This document shows positions 1 through 7,409 of a stretch of 64,000 bases of DNA, in pieces. Under the pieces are notes generated by a model that worked only from the letters and a program-made list of their open reading frames with translations, did not search any database and had not been told where the DNA came from. Each line of letters starts with the position of its first letter. The first letter of the stretch is position 1. Origin of the DNA: Pelagibacteraceae bacterium AG-390-C22. Its GTDB lineage: Bacteria; Pseudomonadota; Alphaproteobacteria; Pelagibacterales; Pelagibacteraceae. A program made the translations under genes and the position numbers. Where the stretch lies: NCBI GenBank assembly GCA_003278125.1, contig QCGX01000006.1, forward strand, positions 1 to 64,000. The letters are read 5' to 3'.

Positions 1-311
1 ATAAGACATGGTGTTGTTGTACAAACTTGTACAAAATGTTTGCCTACAGGAGCAAGATTATACATTGTGTAAAATGTTGCTATTTCGTAAACAGAAATAT
101 AAGGCATTGAGAGATATTTAGCTATGTACTTCAATCCTGCTAATGGAATCCAATTATTATTTTGTCTTTGTGCCAAATAAAGAAAAGGCATTACTGCGCT
201 CTTTCTATTTTTTTTAGGATATCTTTTTAGTATTTCTTCAGCCTTTTTTAAATTCTCTTCTGTAAATTTAAATTCTTTTGGTTGTTCAGAGTGTACTTGT
301 TTTAAACTCAT
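1..311 (-). CDS. nuoE: NADH-quinone oxidoreductase subunit E (partial, 3' end outside window)
   Basis: The first 103 codons of NuoE, the 24 kDa subunit of the peripheral arm of complex I that carries the N1a [2Fe-2S] cluster beside the NuoF flavin site. The protein starts [14 protein letters not shown] and contains the family segment [17 protein letters not shown] followed by VCTTTPC, which supplies the first two cluster cysteines. The remaining cysteines lie beyond the window edge. Its ATG overlaps the nuoD stop as ATGA, so translation is probably coupled to nuoD. It is the fifth gene of a nuoABCDE run reading leftwards. Confidence 0.95.
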   Translation of the reverse strand, partial: MSLKQVHSEQPKEFKFTEENLKKAEEILKRYPKKNRKSAVMPFLYLAQRQNNNWIPLAGLKYIAKYLSMPYISVYEIATFYTMYNLAPVGKHFVQVCTTTPCL

Positions 312-1483
312 CGATCTACCTCTCCAAAAACTATGTCTAAAGAACCAAGAACTGCTGGCACATCAGCTAACATGTGGCCACGAATTAAATAGTCCATTGC
401 TTGAAGATGAGAAAAACCTGGGGCTCTAATTTTGCACCTATAAGGTTTATTACTTCCATCAGATATTAAATAAACACCAAACTCTCCTTTAGGAGCTTCA
501 ACAGCAGTATAAACATTCCCTTTAGGTACTCTATAACCCTCTGTAAATAGTTTAAAATGATGAATTAATGCCTCCATAGATTGTTTTATATCTTCTCTAT
601 TTGGAGGAGATATTTTTCCGTCTATGGATTTAATTGGTCCTTTAGGAATTTTTTCTACACATTGTAAAATAATTTTTACACTTTCTCTCATTTCCTCAAT
701 TCTGCAAAGATAGCGATCATAACAATCTCCATTTTTTCCTATAGGAATCTTAAAATCTAAGTCTTTATATATTTCATAAGGTTGAGATCTTCTGAGATCC
801 CAAGGAACACCGGATCCTCTTAGCATTACTCCTGAAAAGCTATGATCTAAAGCTTCTTTTTTTGTTACTATTCCAATTTCAACATTTCTTTGTTTAAATA
901 TACGATTGTCAGTTAAAAGACTTTCTAAGTCATCTATAATTTTTGGAAAAGATTTACAAAATTTTTCAATATCATCTATTAATCTTAAAGGTATATCTTG
1001 ATTAACACCGCCTGTTCTAAAATAATTTGCATGCAACCTTGATCCAGAAGCTCTCTCATAAAAAGTCATCAAGGTTTCTCTTTCTTCAAATCCCCATAAA
1101 GATGGTGTTAAAGCTCCAACATCTAATGCTTGAGTGGTAACATTAAGAATATGACTTAAGATTCTTCCAATTTCACAAAAAATTACTCTTATATATTTTG
1201 CTCGAATTGGGACCTCAACATTTAACAATTTTTCTGCAGCTAAAGCGAAAGCATGTTCTTGATTCATAGGGGCTACATAATCTAGTCTGTCAAAATAAGG
1301 TAATGCTTGAGTGTATGTTTTGTGTTCTATAAGTTTTTCTGTTCCTCTATGAAGCAATCCAATATGGGGGTCGGCTTTTTCTACAACCTCTCCATCTAAT
1401 TCTAGTATTAATCTTAAAACACCATGAGCAGCAGGGTGTTGAGGTCCGAAATTTAGATTTAATGATTTAGTTTTTTTTACCAT
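308..1483 (-). CDS. nuoD: NADH-quinone oxidoreductase subunit D
   Basis: The 49 kDa subunit of complex I, forming the quinone-binding chamber together with NuoB. It has 391 residues, the usual length for an unfused alphaproteobacterial NuoD. The start region reads [15 protein letters not shown], which includes the conserved GPQHPAAHG loop that lines the quinone site. [14 protein letters not shown] follows, and the C-terminus is DIVFGEVDR. It overlaps nuoC by 17 bases and nuoE by 4, so it sits inside a tightly coupled operon. It is separate from nuoC, unlike the fused NuoCD of enterics. Confidence 0.98.
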   Translation of the reverse strand: MVKKTKSLNLNFGPQHPAAHGVLRLILELDGEVVEKADPHIGLLHRGTEKLIEHKTYTQALPYFDRLDYVAPMNQEHAFALAAEKLLNVEVPIRAKYIRVIFCEIGRILSHILNVTTQALDVGALTPSLWGFEERETLMTFYERASGSRLHANYFRTGGVNQDIPLRLIDDIEKFCKSFPKIIDDLESLLTDNRIFKQRNVEIGIVTKKEALDHSFSGVMLRGSGVPWDLRRSQPYEIYKDLDFKIPIGKNGDCYDRYLCRIEEMRESVKIILQCVEKIPKGPIKSIDGKISPPNREDIKQSMEALIHHFKLFTEGYRVPKGNVYTAVEAPKGEFGVYLISDGSNKPYRCKIRAPGFSHLQAMDYLIRGHMLADVPAVLGSLDIVFGEVDR

Positions 1484-2084
1484 CTTTTTTTAAATTTTTA
1501 ATTTCTTTTATATAGCTAGTTCCCTCCCACGGACTTTCAAAATCAAAATTTCTATAATTCTGTTCAAGTTTAACAGGCTCATAAATAACTTTTTTTTCTT
1601 TTTCACTGTATCTAACTTCGTTAAAGCCTGTTAAAGGAAAATCTTTTCGTAATGGATGTCCTTTAAATCCATAATCAGTCAAAATTCTTCTTAGATCTGG
1701 ATGATTTTTAAATTTTATTCCGTACATATCAAAAACTTCTCTCTCCATCCAATTAGCAGAAGGAAAAATTTTTGTAATTGAATTTATTGTTTGATCTGTT
1801 TGAAATCTAATTGAAAGTTTTATTCTATTATTATTTTCATGTGACAAAAAAAGATAAACTAATTGAAATCGTTTTTCTTCTTCTGGATAGTCCACCCCAG
1901 CAATATCAATTAATTGTCTAAACTTACATTTTTCATTAGATTTTAAAAATTGCACAACATCAATTAAATCAGATTCATTGATTTCTATTAAAAATTCATT
2001 ATGTGAAATAATTGATTTTTGAATTTTACTTGCTAATTCTGAATTGATTAATTTTTCTAATTTTTGTAAACTTTCCTCTATCAT
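1467..2084 (-). CDS. nuoC: NADH-quinone oxidoreductase subunit C
   Basis: The 30 kDa subunit of the complex I peripheral arm, which has no cofactor and packs against NuoD. Its 205 residues include the family signature [19 protein letters not shown], then [23 protein letters not shown] near residues 140-160. The C-terminal tail is lysine-rich. It lies between nuoB (sharing base 2084) and nuoD (17-base overlap), consistent with coupled translation along the operon. Confidence 0.97.
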   Translation of the reverse strand: MIEESLQKLEKLINSELASKIQKSIISHNEFLIEINESDLIDVVQFLKSNEKCKFRQLIDIAGVDYPEEEKRFQLVYLFLSHENNNRIKLSIRFQTDQTINSITKIFPSANWMEREVFDMYGIKFKNHPDLRRILTDYGFKGHPLRKDFPLTGFNEVRYSEKEKKVIYEPVKLEQNYRNFDFESPWEGTSYIKEIKNLKKDGKKN

Positions 2085-2620
2085 TATCTTTGCAAAGTTC
2101 CCTCTCTTCTTATTTTCTTTTGAAGTTGTAAAATGCCATAGAGAAGTGCTTCAGCTGAAGGCGGGCACCCTGGAATATAAATATCAACGGGAACTATTTT
2201 ATCACAACCTCTAACAACCGAGTAAGAGTAGTGATAATAACCTCCTCCATTGGCACAGCTTCCCATCGACACAACATATCTAGGCTCTGGCATCTGATCA
2301 TAAACTTTTCTAAGAGCTGGGGCCATTTTATTTGTTAAGGTTCCTGCAACAATCATCACATCTGATTGTCTTGGTGATGCTCTAGGAGCTGCACCAAATC
2401 TTTCAAGATCATATCTTGGCATAGAAGTTTGCATCATCTCAACCGCACAACAAGCAAGACCAAATGTCATCCAATGTAAAGAGCCTGTTCGAGCCCAATT
2501 AATTAAATTTTCAGACGAAGTTGTTATAAAACCTTTTTCTGCAAAATCTTTTGCTAGATCTTTAAATTCTTCAGGTATATCTTTTTCTTTTTTAGAAAAT
2601 GAGTCAAAGTTTATTCCCAT
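2084..2620 (-). CDS. nuoB: NADH-quinone oxidoreductase subunit B
   Basis: The PSST subunit of complex I, which holds cluster N2, the last electron carrier before quinone. I place the start at 2620 ([11 protein letters not shown]). A GGAG Shine-Dalgarno-like run lies just upstream, and a longer reading of this frame would run far into nuoA. In that numbering the N2 ligands are C57 and C58 ([10 protein letters not shown]), C122 ([10 protein letters not shown]) and C152 ([13 protein letters not shown]). The start overlaps the end of nuoA by 10 bases. At 178 residues the length is normal. Confidence 0.97.
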   Translation of the reverse strand: MGINFDSFSKKEKDIPEEFKDLAKDFAEKGFITTSSENLINWARTGSLHWMTFGLACCAVEMMQTSMPRYDLERFGAAPRASPRQSDVMIVAGTLTNKMAPALRKVYDQMPEPRYVVSMGSCANGGGYYHYSYSVVRGCDKIVPVDIYIPGCPPSAEALLYGILQLQKKIRREGTLQR

Positions 2621-2979
2621 TCTAAAGCTCCTTTTTTCCATTCGTAAATAAATCCAACTGTTAAAATAGCTAGGAAAATCATCATTGACCAAAAACCAAG
2701 GGCTCCTAAACTTCCTAAAGATATTGCCCAAGGGAAGAGAAATGCTATTTCTAAATCAAATATAATGAATAAAATTGCTACTAAATAAAATCTTACGTCA
2801 AATTCCATTCTAGAGTCATCAAAAGCTTCGAAGCCACATTCATAAGCTGATAATTTTTCTGGATCAGGATTAGAAGGAGATGCTAAATAATTTGCAACGA
2901 TAAAACCAATACTTAAAAATAAAGCAATTAATAAAAAAATTACTATTGAAAGATAGTCTGTTAAAAAATTATAAATCAT
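2611..2979 (-). CDS. nuoA: NADH-quinone oxidoreductase subunit A
   Basis: A small membrane subunit of complex I (ND3 homologue) with three predicted transmembrane helices in 122 residues. The loop after helix 1 has [22 protein letters not shown]; the conserved cysteine of this loop is known in the family to report the active/deactive state. [12 protein letters not shown] follows in helix 2. It is the first gene of the nuo run. Its leader (2980-3120) holds a short hairpin and no other gene, and the tRNA-Asp and tRNA-Val genes lie upstream on the same strand. Confidence 0.97.
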   Translation of the reverse strand: MIYNFLTDYLSIVIFLLIALFLSIGFIVANYLASPSNPDPEKLSAYECGFEAFDDSRMEFDVRFYLVAILFIIFDLEIAFLFPWAISLGSLGALGFWSMMIFLAILTVGFIYEWKKGALEWE

Positions 2980-2995
2980 GTTTAATCAATACCTA

Positions 2996-3017
2996 CCCTA
3001 ATACATTTAGCTTAGGG
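2996..3017 (-). promoter_or_regulatory. Short inverted repeat in the nuoA leader
   Basis: A perfect 6-base inverted repeat, CCCTAA and TTAGGG, separated by 10 bases. It lies 17-38 bases upstream of the nuoA start codon, between nuoA and the tRNA pair. It could be an operator, an mRNA hairpin or the end of a processed tRNA transcript. The sequence alone does not decide, and 6-base repeats are expected to arise by chance at some rate. Confidence 0.3.
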
Positions 3018-3120
3018 ATTCTTATATTAATCGTTAAATACTTATAACATTTCAAATAGAACTGTACAGAAACATTATTAGCACAGTTACGAACTTTAGG
3101 TGAAAATGATTATCATGTAG

Positions 3121-3197
3121 TGGCGGGAGTGACGGGACTCGAACCCGCGACCTCCTGCGTGACAGGCAGGCGCTCTAACCAACTGAGCTACACCCCC
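3121..3197 (-). tRNA. tRNA-Asp (anticodon GTC)
   Basis: A 77-base cloverleaf on the minus strand. The 5' acceptor GGGGGTG lies opposite CACTCCCG, with imperfect pairing near the end. The D-arm is AGCTCAGTTGGTTAGAGC, the anticodon stem-loop is CCTGCCTGTCACGCAGG with GTC at the tip, the T-arm is GCGGGTTCGAGTCCCGT, and CCA is encoded. It lies 10 bases from tRNA-Val on the same strand, so the two are probably cotranscribed. Confidence 0.96.
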
Positions 3198-3207
3198 ACA
3201 GAATCAA

Positions 3208-3283
3208 TGGTGGGCGGTAAAGGACTCGAACCTATGACCCTCTCGGTGTAAACGAGATGCTCTACCAACTGAGCTAACCGCCC
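3208..3283 (-). tRNA. tRNA-Val (anticodon TAC)
   Basis: A 76-base cloverleaf on the minus strand. The acceptor stem GGGCGGT pairs with ACCGCCC, the D-arm is AGCTCAGTTGGTAGAGC, the anticodon stem-loop is CTCGTTTACACCGAG with TAC, and the T-arm is ATAGGTTCGAGTCCTTT. CCA is encoded. It lies upstream of tRNA-Asp in the same orientation and borders the small glycan block that begins at 3372. Confidence 0.96.
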
Positions 3284-3371
3284 TAATCAAACAAAAACGA
3301 CATATACCATATTAATTTATAAAGTAAAAAAGTATTTAAGTTTTGATAAATAGCAGTAATATTGAATTATT

Positions 3372-3917
3372 ATGATTCTAAGCTGTAATTCTTGTGGCAA
3401 AAAATTTGTAGTGCCAGATAACGCTATTACCAAAGCTGGCAGATTAGTGCAATGTGGCGCCTGTGGAAATAAATGGAATCAATTTCCTGTCGAGATTGCT
3501 GAAAAAAAGAAGGTAATCTCAAAACCTGTTGCTAAAAAAAATATCACTAAACCTGAAAGTTCAAAAAAATCTATAAGTCCAAAAAAACCTAAAAGTATTA
3601 AAAGAAAAGTTCCAAAAAAGATGAGAGAAATAAATCTATACTCTCCAGAATATCTTGCAAAAAAACATGGTATCAAAATAAAAGATTCAGAACCAAAAGC
3701 TTCAAAAGGATCAATTCCTAAAAATAAAGTTTCATTTGGTTTTTATAGTACGCTACTAGTTTTTGTAGTATTTGTAATATTTTTTTCAAGATCTTTATAT
3801 TTTGCCCAAAGCTATATAATAACTTTATTTCCTATCGCAGAATTTTACCTAAGTTATTTTTTTGAAAATATAAGAAATATTTTTGAAATTTGGAAAAACT
3901 TGATTATTAATTATTAA
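3372..3917 (+). CDS. Zinc-ribbon (MJ0042-type) membrane-anchored protein of unknown function
   Basis: A 181-residue protein with an N-terminal zinc ribbon of the MJ0042 type: C5-x2-C8 and C28-x2-C31 around a short beta hairpin (LVQCGACGNKW). A long Lys/Pro/Ser-rich linker follows (about residues 45-115), then one or two hydrophobic segments (about 123-145 and 148-165). Such proteins are common and mostly uncharacterised in Alphaproteobacteria. I infer a cytoplasmic zinc finger tethered to the inner membrane. The last 11 bases overlap the convergent gene at 3907. No function can be assigned. Confidence 0.8.
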   Translation: MILSCNSCGKKFVVPDNAITKAGRLVQCGACGNKWNQFPVEIAEKKKVISKPVAKKNITKPESSKKSISPKKPKSIKRKVPKKMREINLYSPEYLAKKHGIKIKDSEPKASKGSIPKNKVSFGFYSTLLVFVVFVIFFSRSLYFAQSYIITLFPIAEFYLSYFFENIRNIFEIWKNLIINY

Positions 3918-6459
3918 TTTCTAGATCTTTAATATTAATAAAATTATCTGATAAATTATTATTATTTTTTTTTATATCTTTAAAAAAGTTCCAAGCTAAA
4001 ACAATTAAAGTGTTGTTCTTATTTTTAATATGAGATTTGTTTTTGATTGGAATTTTAACACCTGGAATGAATTTTTTATGTTTTAATTTATTATCTTCAA
4101 CTATGAAATCTATTTCATTTGAAATACCAAAAAAATTCAAAGCAGTAGTAGCTTTTGCTGGAGCTCCATATCCTATAATCAATTTATTTTTATTTTTTAA
4201 TTTTTTTATATTCTTTATTACATTTTCTCTAATTTTGTAAACTTTCTTTCCGAATTCTTGATATGTTTTAAATTTTTTTATTCCAAACTTTTCTTCCTCG
4301 TTAAGTAAATTTTTTACACTACTTTCAACTTTTGCTTTATTATCTTTTTTCACATAAATCCTAATAGAGCCGCCATGTGTATCTACTCTTTCAGATTTAT
4401 ATATCGTTGCTTTAAATTGATTAAAAAAGTTAACTAACGAAGTTAATGACCAATAATTATAATGTTCATGGTAAATGTTATCAAAGGTTAAATCTTTTAG
4501 TGTATTCATTAAATATTGTACCTCGATAACTATAACTCCTTTTTTATTTAATAGTTTTAACATGCATTCAGCCATTTCTTTTAGCTTATCAGAATGGGCA
4601 AATACATTTGATGCTAAAATTAGATCTGCATTTTTTTTTATCTTTTTAAGATTCTTTTTATCTAAAAAGCCATTAAATGTTTTTATCTTATTTTTGTTAG
4701 CTAGCTTAGCCAAATTTTTGGCTGGTTCTACGCCAAGTAAATGTTTAAATCCTAAATCTTTAAAAGGCTTAAGCGCTACACCATCATTACTTCCAATATC
4801 AATTATATATGATTTTTTTTTGTTTAATTTCAGATCTTTAATATATTTTTGAGCTGCATTAATAAAATGTCCTCTAAATAATTTAGAAGTGGAAGATGTA
4901 TAGAGATAATTAGAAAACATTTTTTTTGGATCAACAGCAACTGAGAGTTGGCAGTTATAACATTTTTCACAATAATTTACTTCTAAAGGATATAAGTCAC
5001 ATTTTTCGTTAACCTTTCTGAGTAAATTATTTGCTAAAGGCTGATATCCTAATGATACTACTCTTTTTAAATTTGTGTTGCCGCATGATCTGCAGTCAAA
5101 TTTGTAATACTTAAGTAATAAATTTTTTTCTTTTTCATCAACAAAAACATGTTTAATCGTATGGGTTATTCCATAATTATCATGATCTCTCTCGCCTCTA
5201 ACTAAATTTAAGAAAGTTGTATCTTTAGTAAAAACCATTGTGTGAGCAACATTGGGTTTAATTATAGAAAGTTGTCCTTCATTAACAACTTGGGTCATCT
5301 TAGGAGAATTAGGATTAATTATATCTTGAAAAACTTCAATAATTTGACCTTTTGTAAACAAGCATTTCTGCTCTTGTTGAGGGTGATAATGGTTGGCGCG
5401 AATTGTTCCTTTTTTAGAATCTATCAATCCAATTAAATTAATCGGTTCAGTTAATTCGTGATTACTAATTTTTCCTCTCTTGTCTACATACAAGTTGTCT
5501 CCATCCCTAACATGCTCCAAATCTGGAATGAAATCTTGTTGAGACCATTTTGCAATCATTTCTTTAATGCTTAAGTCTAGATCGTATAAAAACTTAAACC
5601 CTGTATTAAGAATTTTTTTATTAGATAATGAAAATCCTAGATTTGGAATTTCATCATTTGTCTCTCTTAATGTTATTTTTGGATTATGTTTTTTGCAAAT
5701 CTCCGCTACTGACTTAACTGTTAATGTGTCTTTCGTTAAATTAAATATTTCAGAAGATAAATCTTCTCTTTCTTCCATGAACTTAAAACATCTTGCGACA
5801 TCTATCAAAGGCACAAGACTTTTTACCTGTCTTCCTCCAGAAAAAAGTTTTAGTGTGCCATTTTGAGATGAAATTTTTGAAAATAAATTAGGCATTATAT
5901 CAATACGAGCGGTATCAGTTGAATATCCGTATACAGATCCTAGTCTTAAAACTATGTAATTTTTCCCTGATTCTTTTAATTGTTTTTCATTTATAGCTTT
6001 TGATGAAGAGTAGGATAACACAGGTTTAGATTCTTCATTTTCTTTAATATCATTTTTTACTTTTTCTATTCCTTCGTAAATAACGTGAGTAGATGGAAAA
6101 ATTATTTTACATTTATCACTGATAGAATCTAAAATATTTTGGGTGCCTTCTTTTCCAACTAGTTTAATCTTTTCATCTTTTTCTTTTGTAGACTCACTTT
6201 TAGTTCTTGGCACGTCAGTTATCCCAGCTAAATGATGAACTATATCTGCATCCTTAAAGTGCTTTTTTACAAGATTTTTATCTAGAATATCTCCATGTAT
6301 AAATTCCATATTCCATTTTCGGATTTGATTAACTCTTTCTGAAACAAATCTATTGTCGAGTACCAAGATTTTATGATACCAGCTAAAACCAGAATAAATT
6401 TTACAAAGCTCAGTTCCAATATATCCTAAGCCACCTGTAATGATGATCTTTTTTGCCAT
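3907..6459 (-). CDS. Three-domain sugar-nucleotide enzyme: SDR epimerase + cupin + C-methyltransferase
   Basis: An 850-residue fusion. Residues 1-305 form an NAD-dependent epimerase of the extended SDR type, with GGLGYIG (9-15) and a YSSSK active site (Y150, K154). Residues 310-455 form a sugar cupin like the C-terminal domain of CapF or WxcM, with ANHYHPQQEQKCLFTKG around 355-371. Residues 456-850 form a nucleotide-sugar C-methyltransferase: a zinc-binding module (C456, C459, C497, C500, C503), a SAM site IIDIGSNDG (552-560) and the C-terminal IGYGAPAKATTALNFF segment. The methyltransferase half resembles the TylC3 type, which methylates a 4-keto or 3-keto sugar. I infer sequential modification of one NDP-sugar for a surface glycan. 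The substrate is unknown. It reads towards the tRNA pair and diverges from the GT17 gene. Confidence 0.85.
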   Translation of the reverse strand: MAKKIIITGGLGYIGTELCKIYSGFSWYHKILVLDNRFVSERVNQIRKWNMEFIHGDILDKNLVKKHFKDADIVHHLAGITDVPRTKSESTKEKDEKIKLVGKEGTQNILDSISDKCKIIFPSTHVIYEGIEKVKNDIKENEESKPVLSYSSSKAINEKQLKESGKNYIVLRLGSVYGYSTDTARIDIMPNLFSKISSQNGTLKLFSGGRQVKSLVPLIDVARCFKFMEEREDLSSEIFNLTKDTLTVKSVAEICKKHNPKITLRETNDEIPNLGFSLSNKKILNTGFKFLYDLDLSIKEMIAKWSQQDFIPDLEHVRDGDNLYVDKRGKISNHELTEPINLIGLIDSKKGTIRANHYHPQQEQKCLFTKGQIIEVFQDIINPNSPKMTQVVNEGQLSIIKPNVAHTMVFTKDTTFLNLVRGERDHDNYGITHTIKHVFVDEKEKNLLLKYYKFDCRSCGNTNLKRVVSLGYQPLANNLLRKVNEKCDLYPLEVNYCEKCYNCQLSVAVDPKKMFSNYLYTSSTSKLFRGHFINAAQKYIKDLKLNKKKSYIIDIGSNDGVALKPFKDLGFKHLLGVEPAKNLAKLANKNKIKTFNGFLDKKNLKKIKKNADLILASNVFAHSDKLKEMAECMLKLLNKKGVIVIEVQYLMNTLKDLTFDNIYHEHYNYWSLTSLVNFFNQFKATIYKSERVDTHGGSIRIYVKKDNKAKVESSVKNLLNEEEKFGIKKFKTYQEFGKKVYKIRENVIKNIKKLKNKNKLIIGYGAPAKATTALNFFGISNEIDFIVEDNKLKHKKFIPGVKIPIKNKSHIKNKNNTLIVLAWNFFKDIKKNNNNLSDNFINIKDLEINN

Positions 6460-6509
6460 ATAATTATCTATTTACATTTACTTATATTAAATTTTATTAT
6501 AACTCAAAT

Positions 6510-7403
6510 ATGATGAATATCTATGATTGCTTCCAGTATTTTGACGAAGATCTTCTATTAGATATCAGGCTCAACGTTTTAAATCAATATGTTAAAAAAT
6601 TTGTAATAACCGAAGCTACCTATACTCATAATGGAGCTAAAAAAGAATTAAATTTTAATATTAATAATTTTAAAAAATTTAAAGATAAGATTAATTATTT
6701 GGTCATTGACCAGCCTCCTGCCAATCTCCTTGAGTTTGTTAAAAATGAGCCAGAGCATAAAAAAGGAGAGAAATTAATTTTAAATGGAATGGCTCGAGAT
6801 TATTTTCAAAGAGAAAATTTAGTTAAAGGGATAGATGAGGCAAAAGAAAATGACATGATATTGATTAGTGATTTAGATGAGATACCAGATCTGTCAAAAT
6901 TGAATTTATCAGAAATTAACAAAAAGATTATTATCTTTGAGCAAAAGATGTTTTATTACAAATTAAATCTAATTTATGAAAACTGTTCTTGGTATGGTAC
7001 CAAAGCATGTAGAAAAAAAGATTTAATCTCTCCTCAGTGGTTAAGAAATATTAAAGCAAAAAAATATCCTAATTGGAGATTTGATCTTTTTTTTTCAAAA
7101 AAAAAATATACCGATTTATTCTTTGTTAAGAACGGAGGTTGGCACTTCACTTATTTAAAGACCCCTGAAGATCTAGAAAAAAAACTCTTAAATTTTGCCC
7201 ATCATTATGAATTTGAAAGAAGCGGCTTGAAAATTAATGACATTAAAAAATTTATGGATGAAAAAAGAGTAGTATACGATCACAATGTTGATCAAAAAGA
7301 CTATAAATGGTCAGGAAAATCTAAGTTAAAAAAAATTCAAAACAGTTTCTTGCCATCATATATTTCCTCTAATTTGGATAAATATAAAAATTGGCTTGAT
7401 TAA
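6510..7403 (+). CDS. Glycosyltransferase family 17 protein
   Basis: About 298 residues from the ATG at 6510; a second ATG follows directly at 6513. The N-terminus MMNIYDCFQYFDEDLLLDIR and the stretch VTEATYTHNG match GT17, the family of eukaryotic beta-1,4-mannosyl-glycoprotein GlcNAc transferase (MGAT3) and many bacterial relatives. DLDEIPD near residue 130 looks like the DxD metal/nucleotide-sugar site. GGWHFTYL lies in the second half. There is no signal peptide or membrane segment, so it is probably cytoplasmic and builds a surface glycan. It diverges from the three-domain fusion with about 50 bases between them. The acceptor is unknown. Confidence 0.8.
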   Translation: MMNIYDCFQYFDEDLLLDIRLNVLNQYVKKFVITEATYTHNGAKKELNFNINNFKKFKDKINYLVIDQPPANLLEFVKNEPEHKKGEKLILNGMARDYFQRENLVKGIDEAKENDMILISDLDEIPDLSKLNLSEINKKIIIFEQKMFYYKLNLIYENCSWYGTKACRKKDLISPQWLRNIKAKKYPNWRFDLFFSKKKYTDLFFVKNGGWHFTYLKTPEDLEKKLLNFAHHYEFERSGLKINDIKKFMDEKRVVYDHNVDQKDYKWSGKSKLKKIQNSFLPSYISSNLDKYKNWLD

Positions 7404-7409
7404 AAATTA

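Noticed and set aside
2621-2731. A 37-residue upstream extension of NuoB
   Set aside because: It lies within nuoA in another frame and has no NuoB similarity; a GGAG site precedes the start at 2620.
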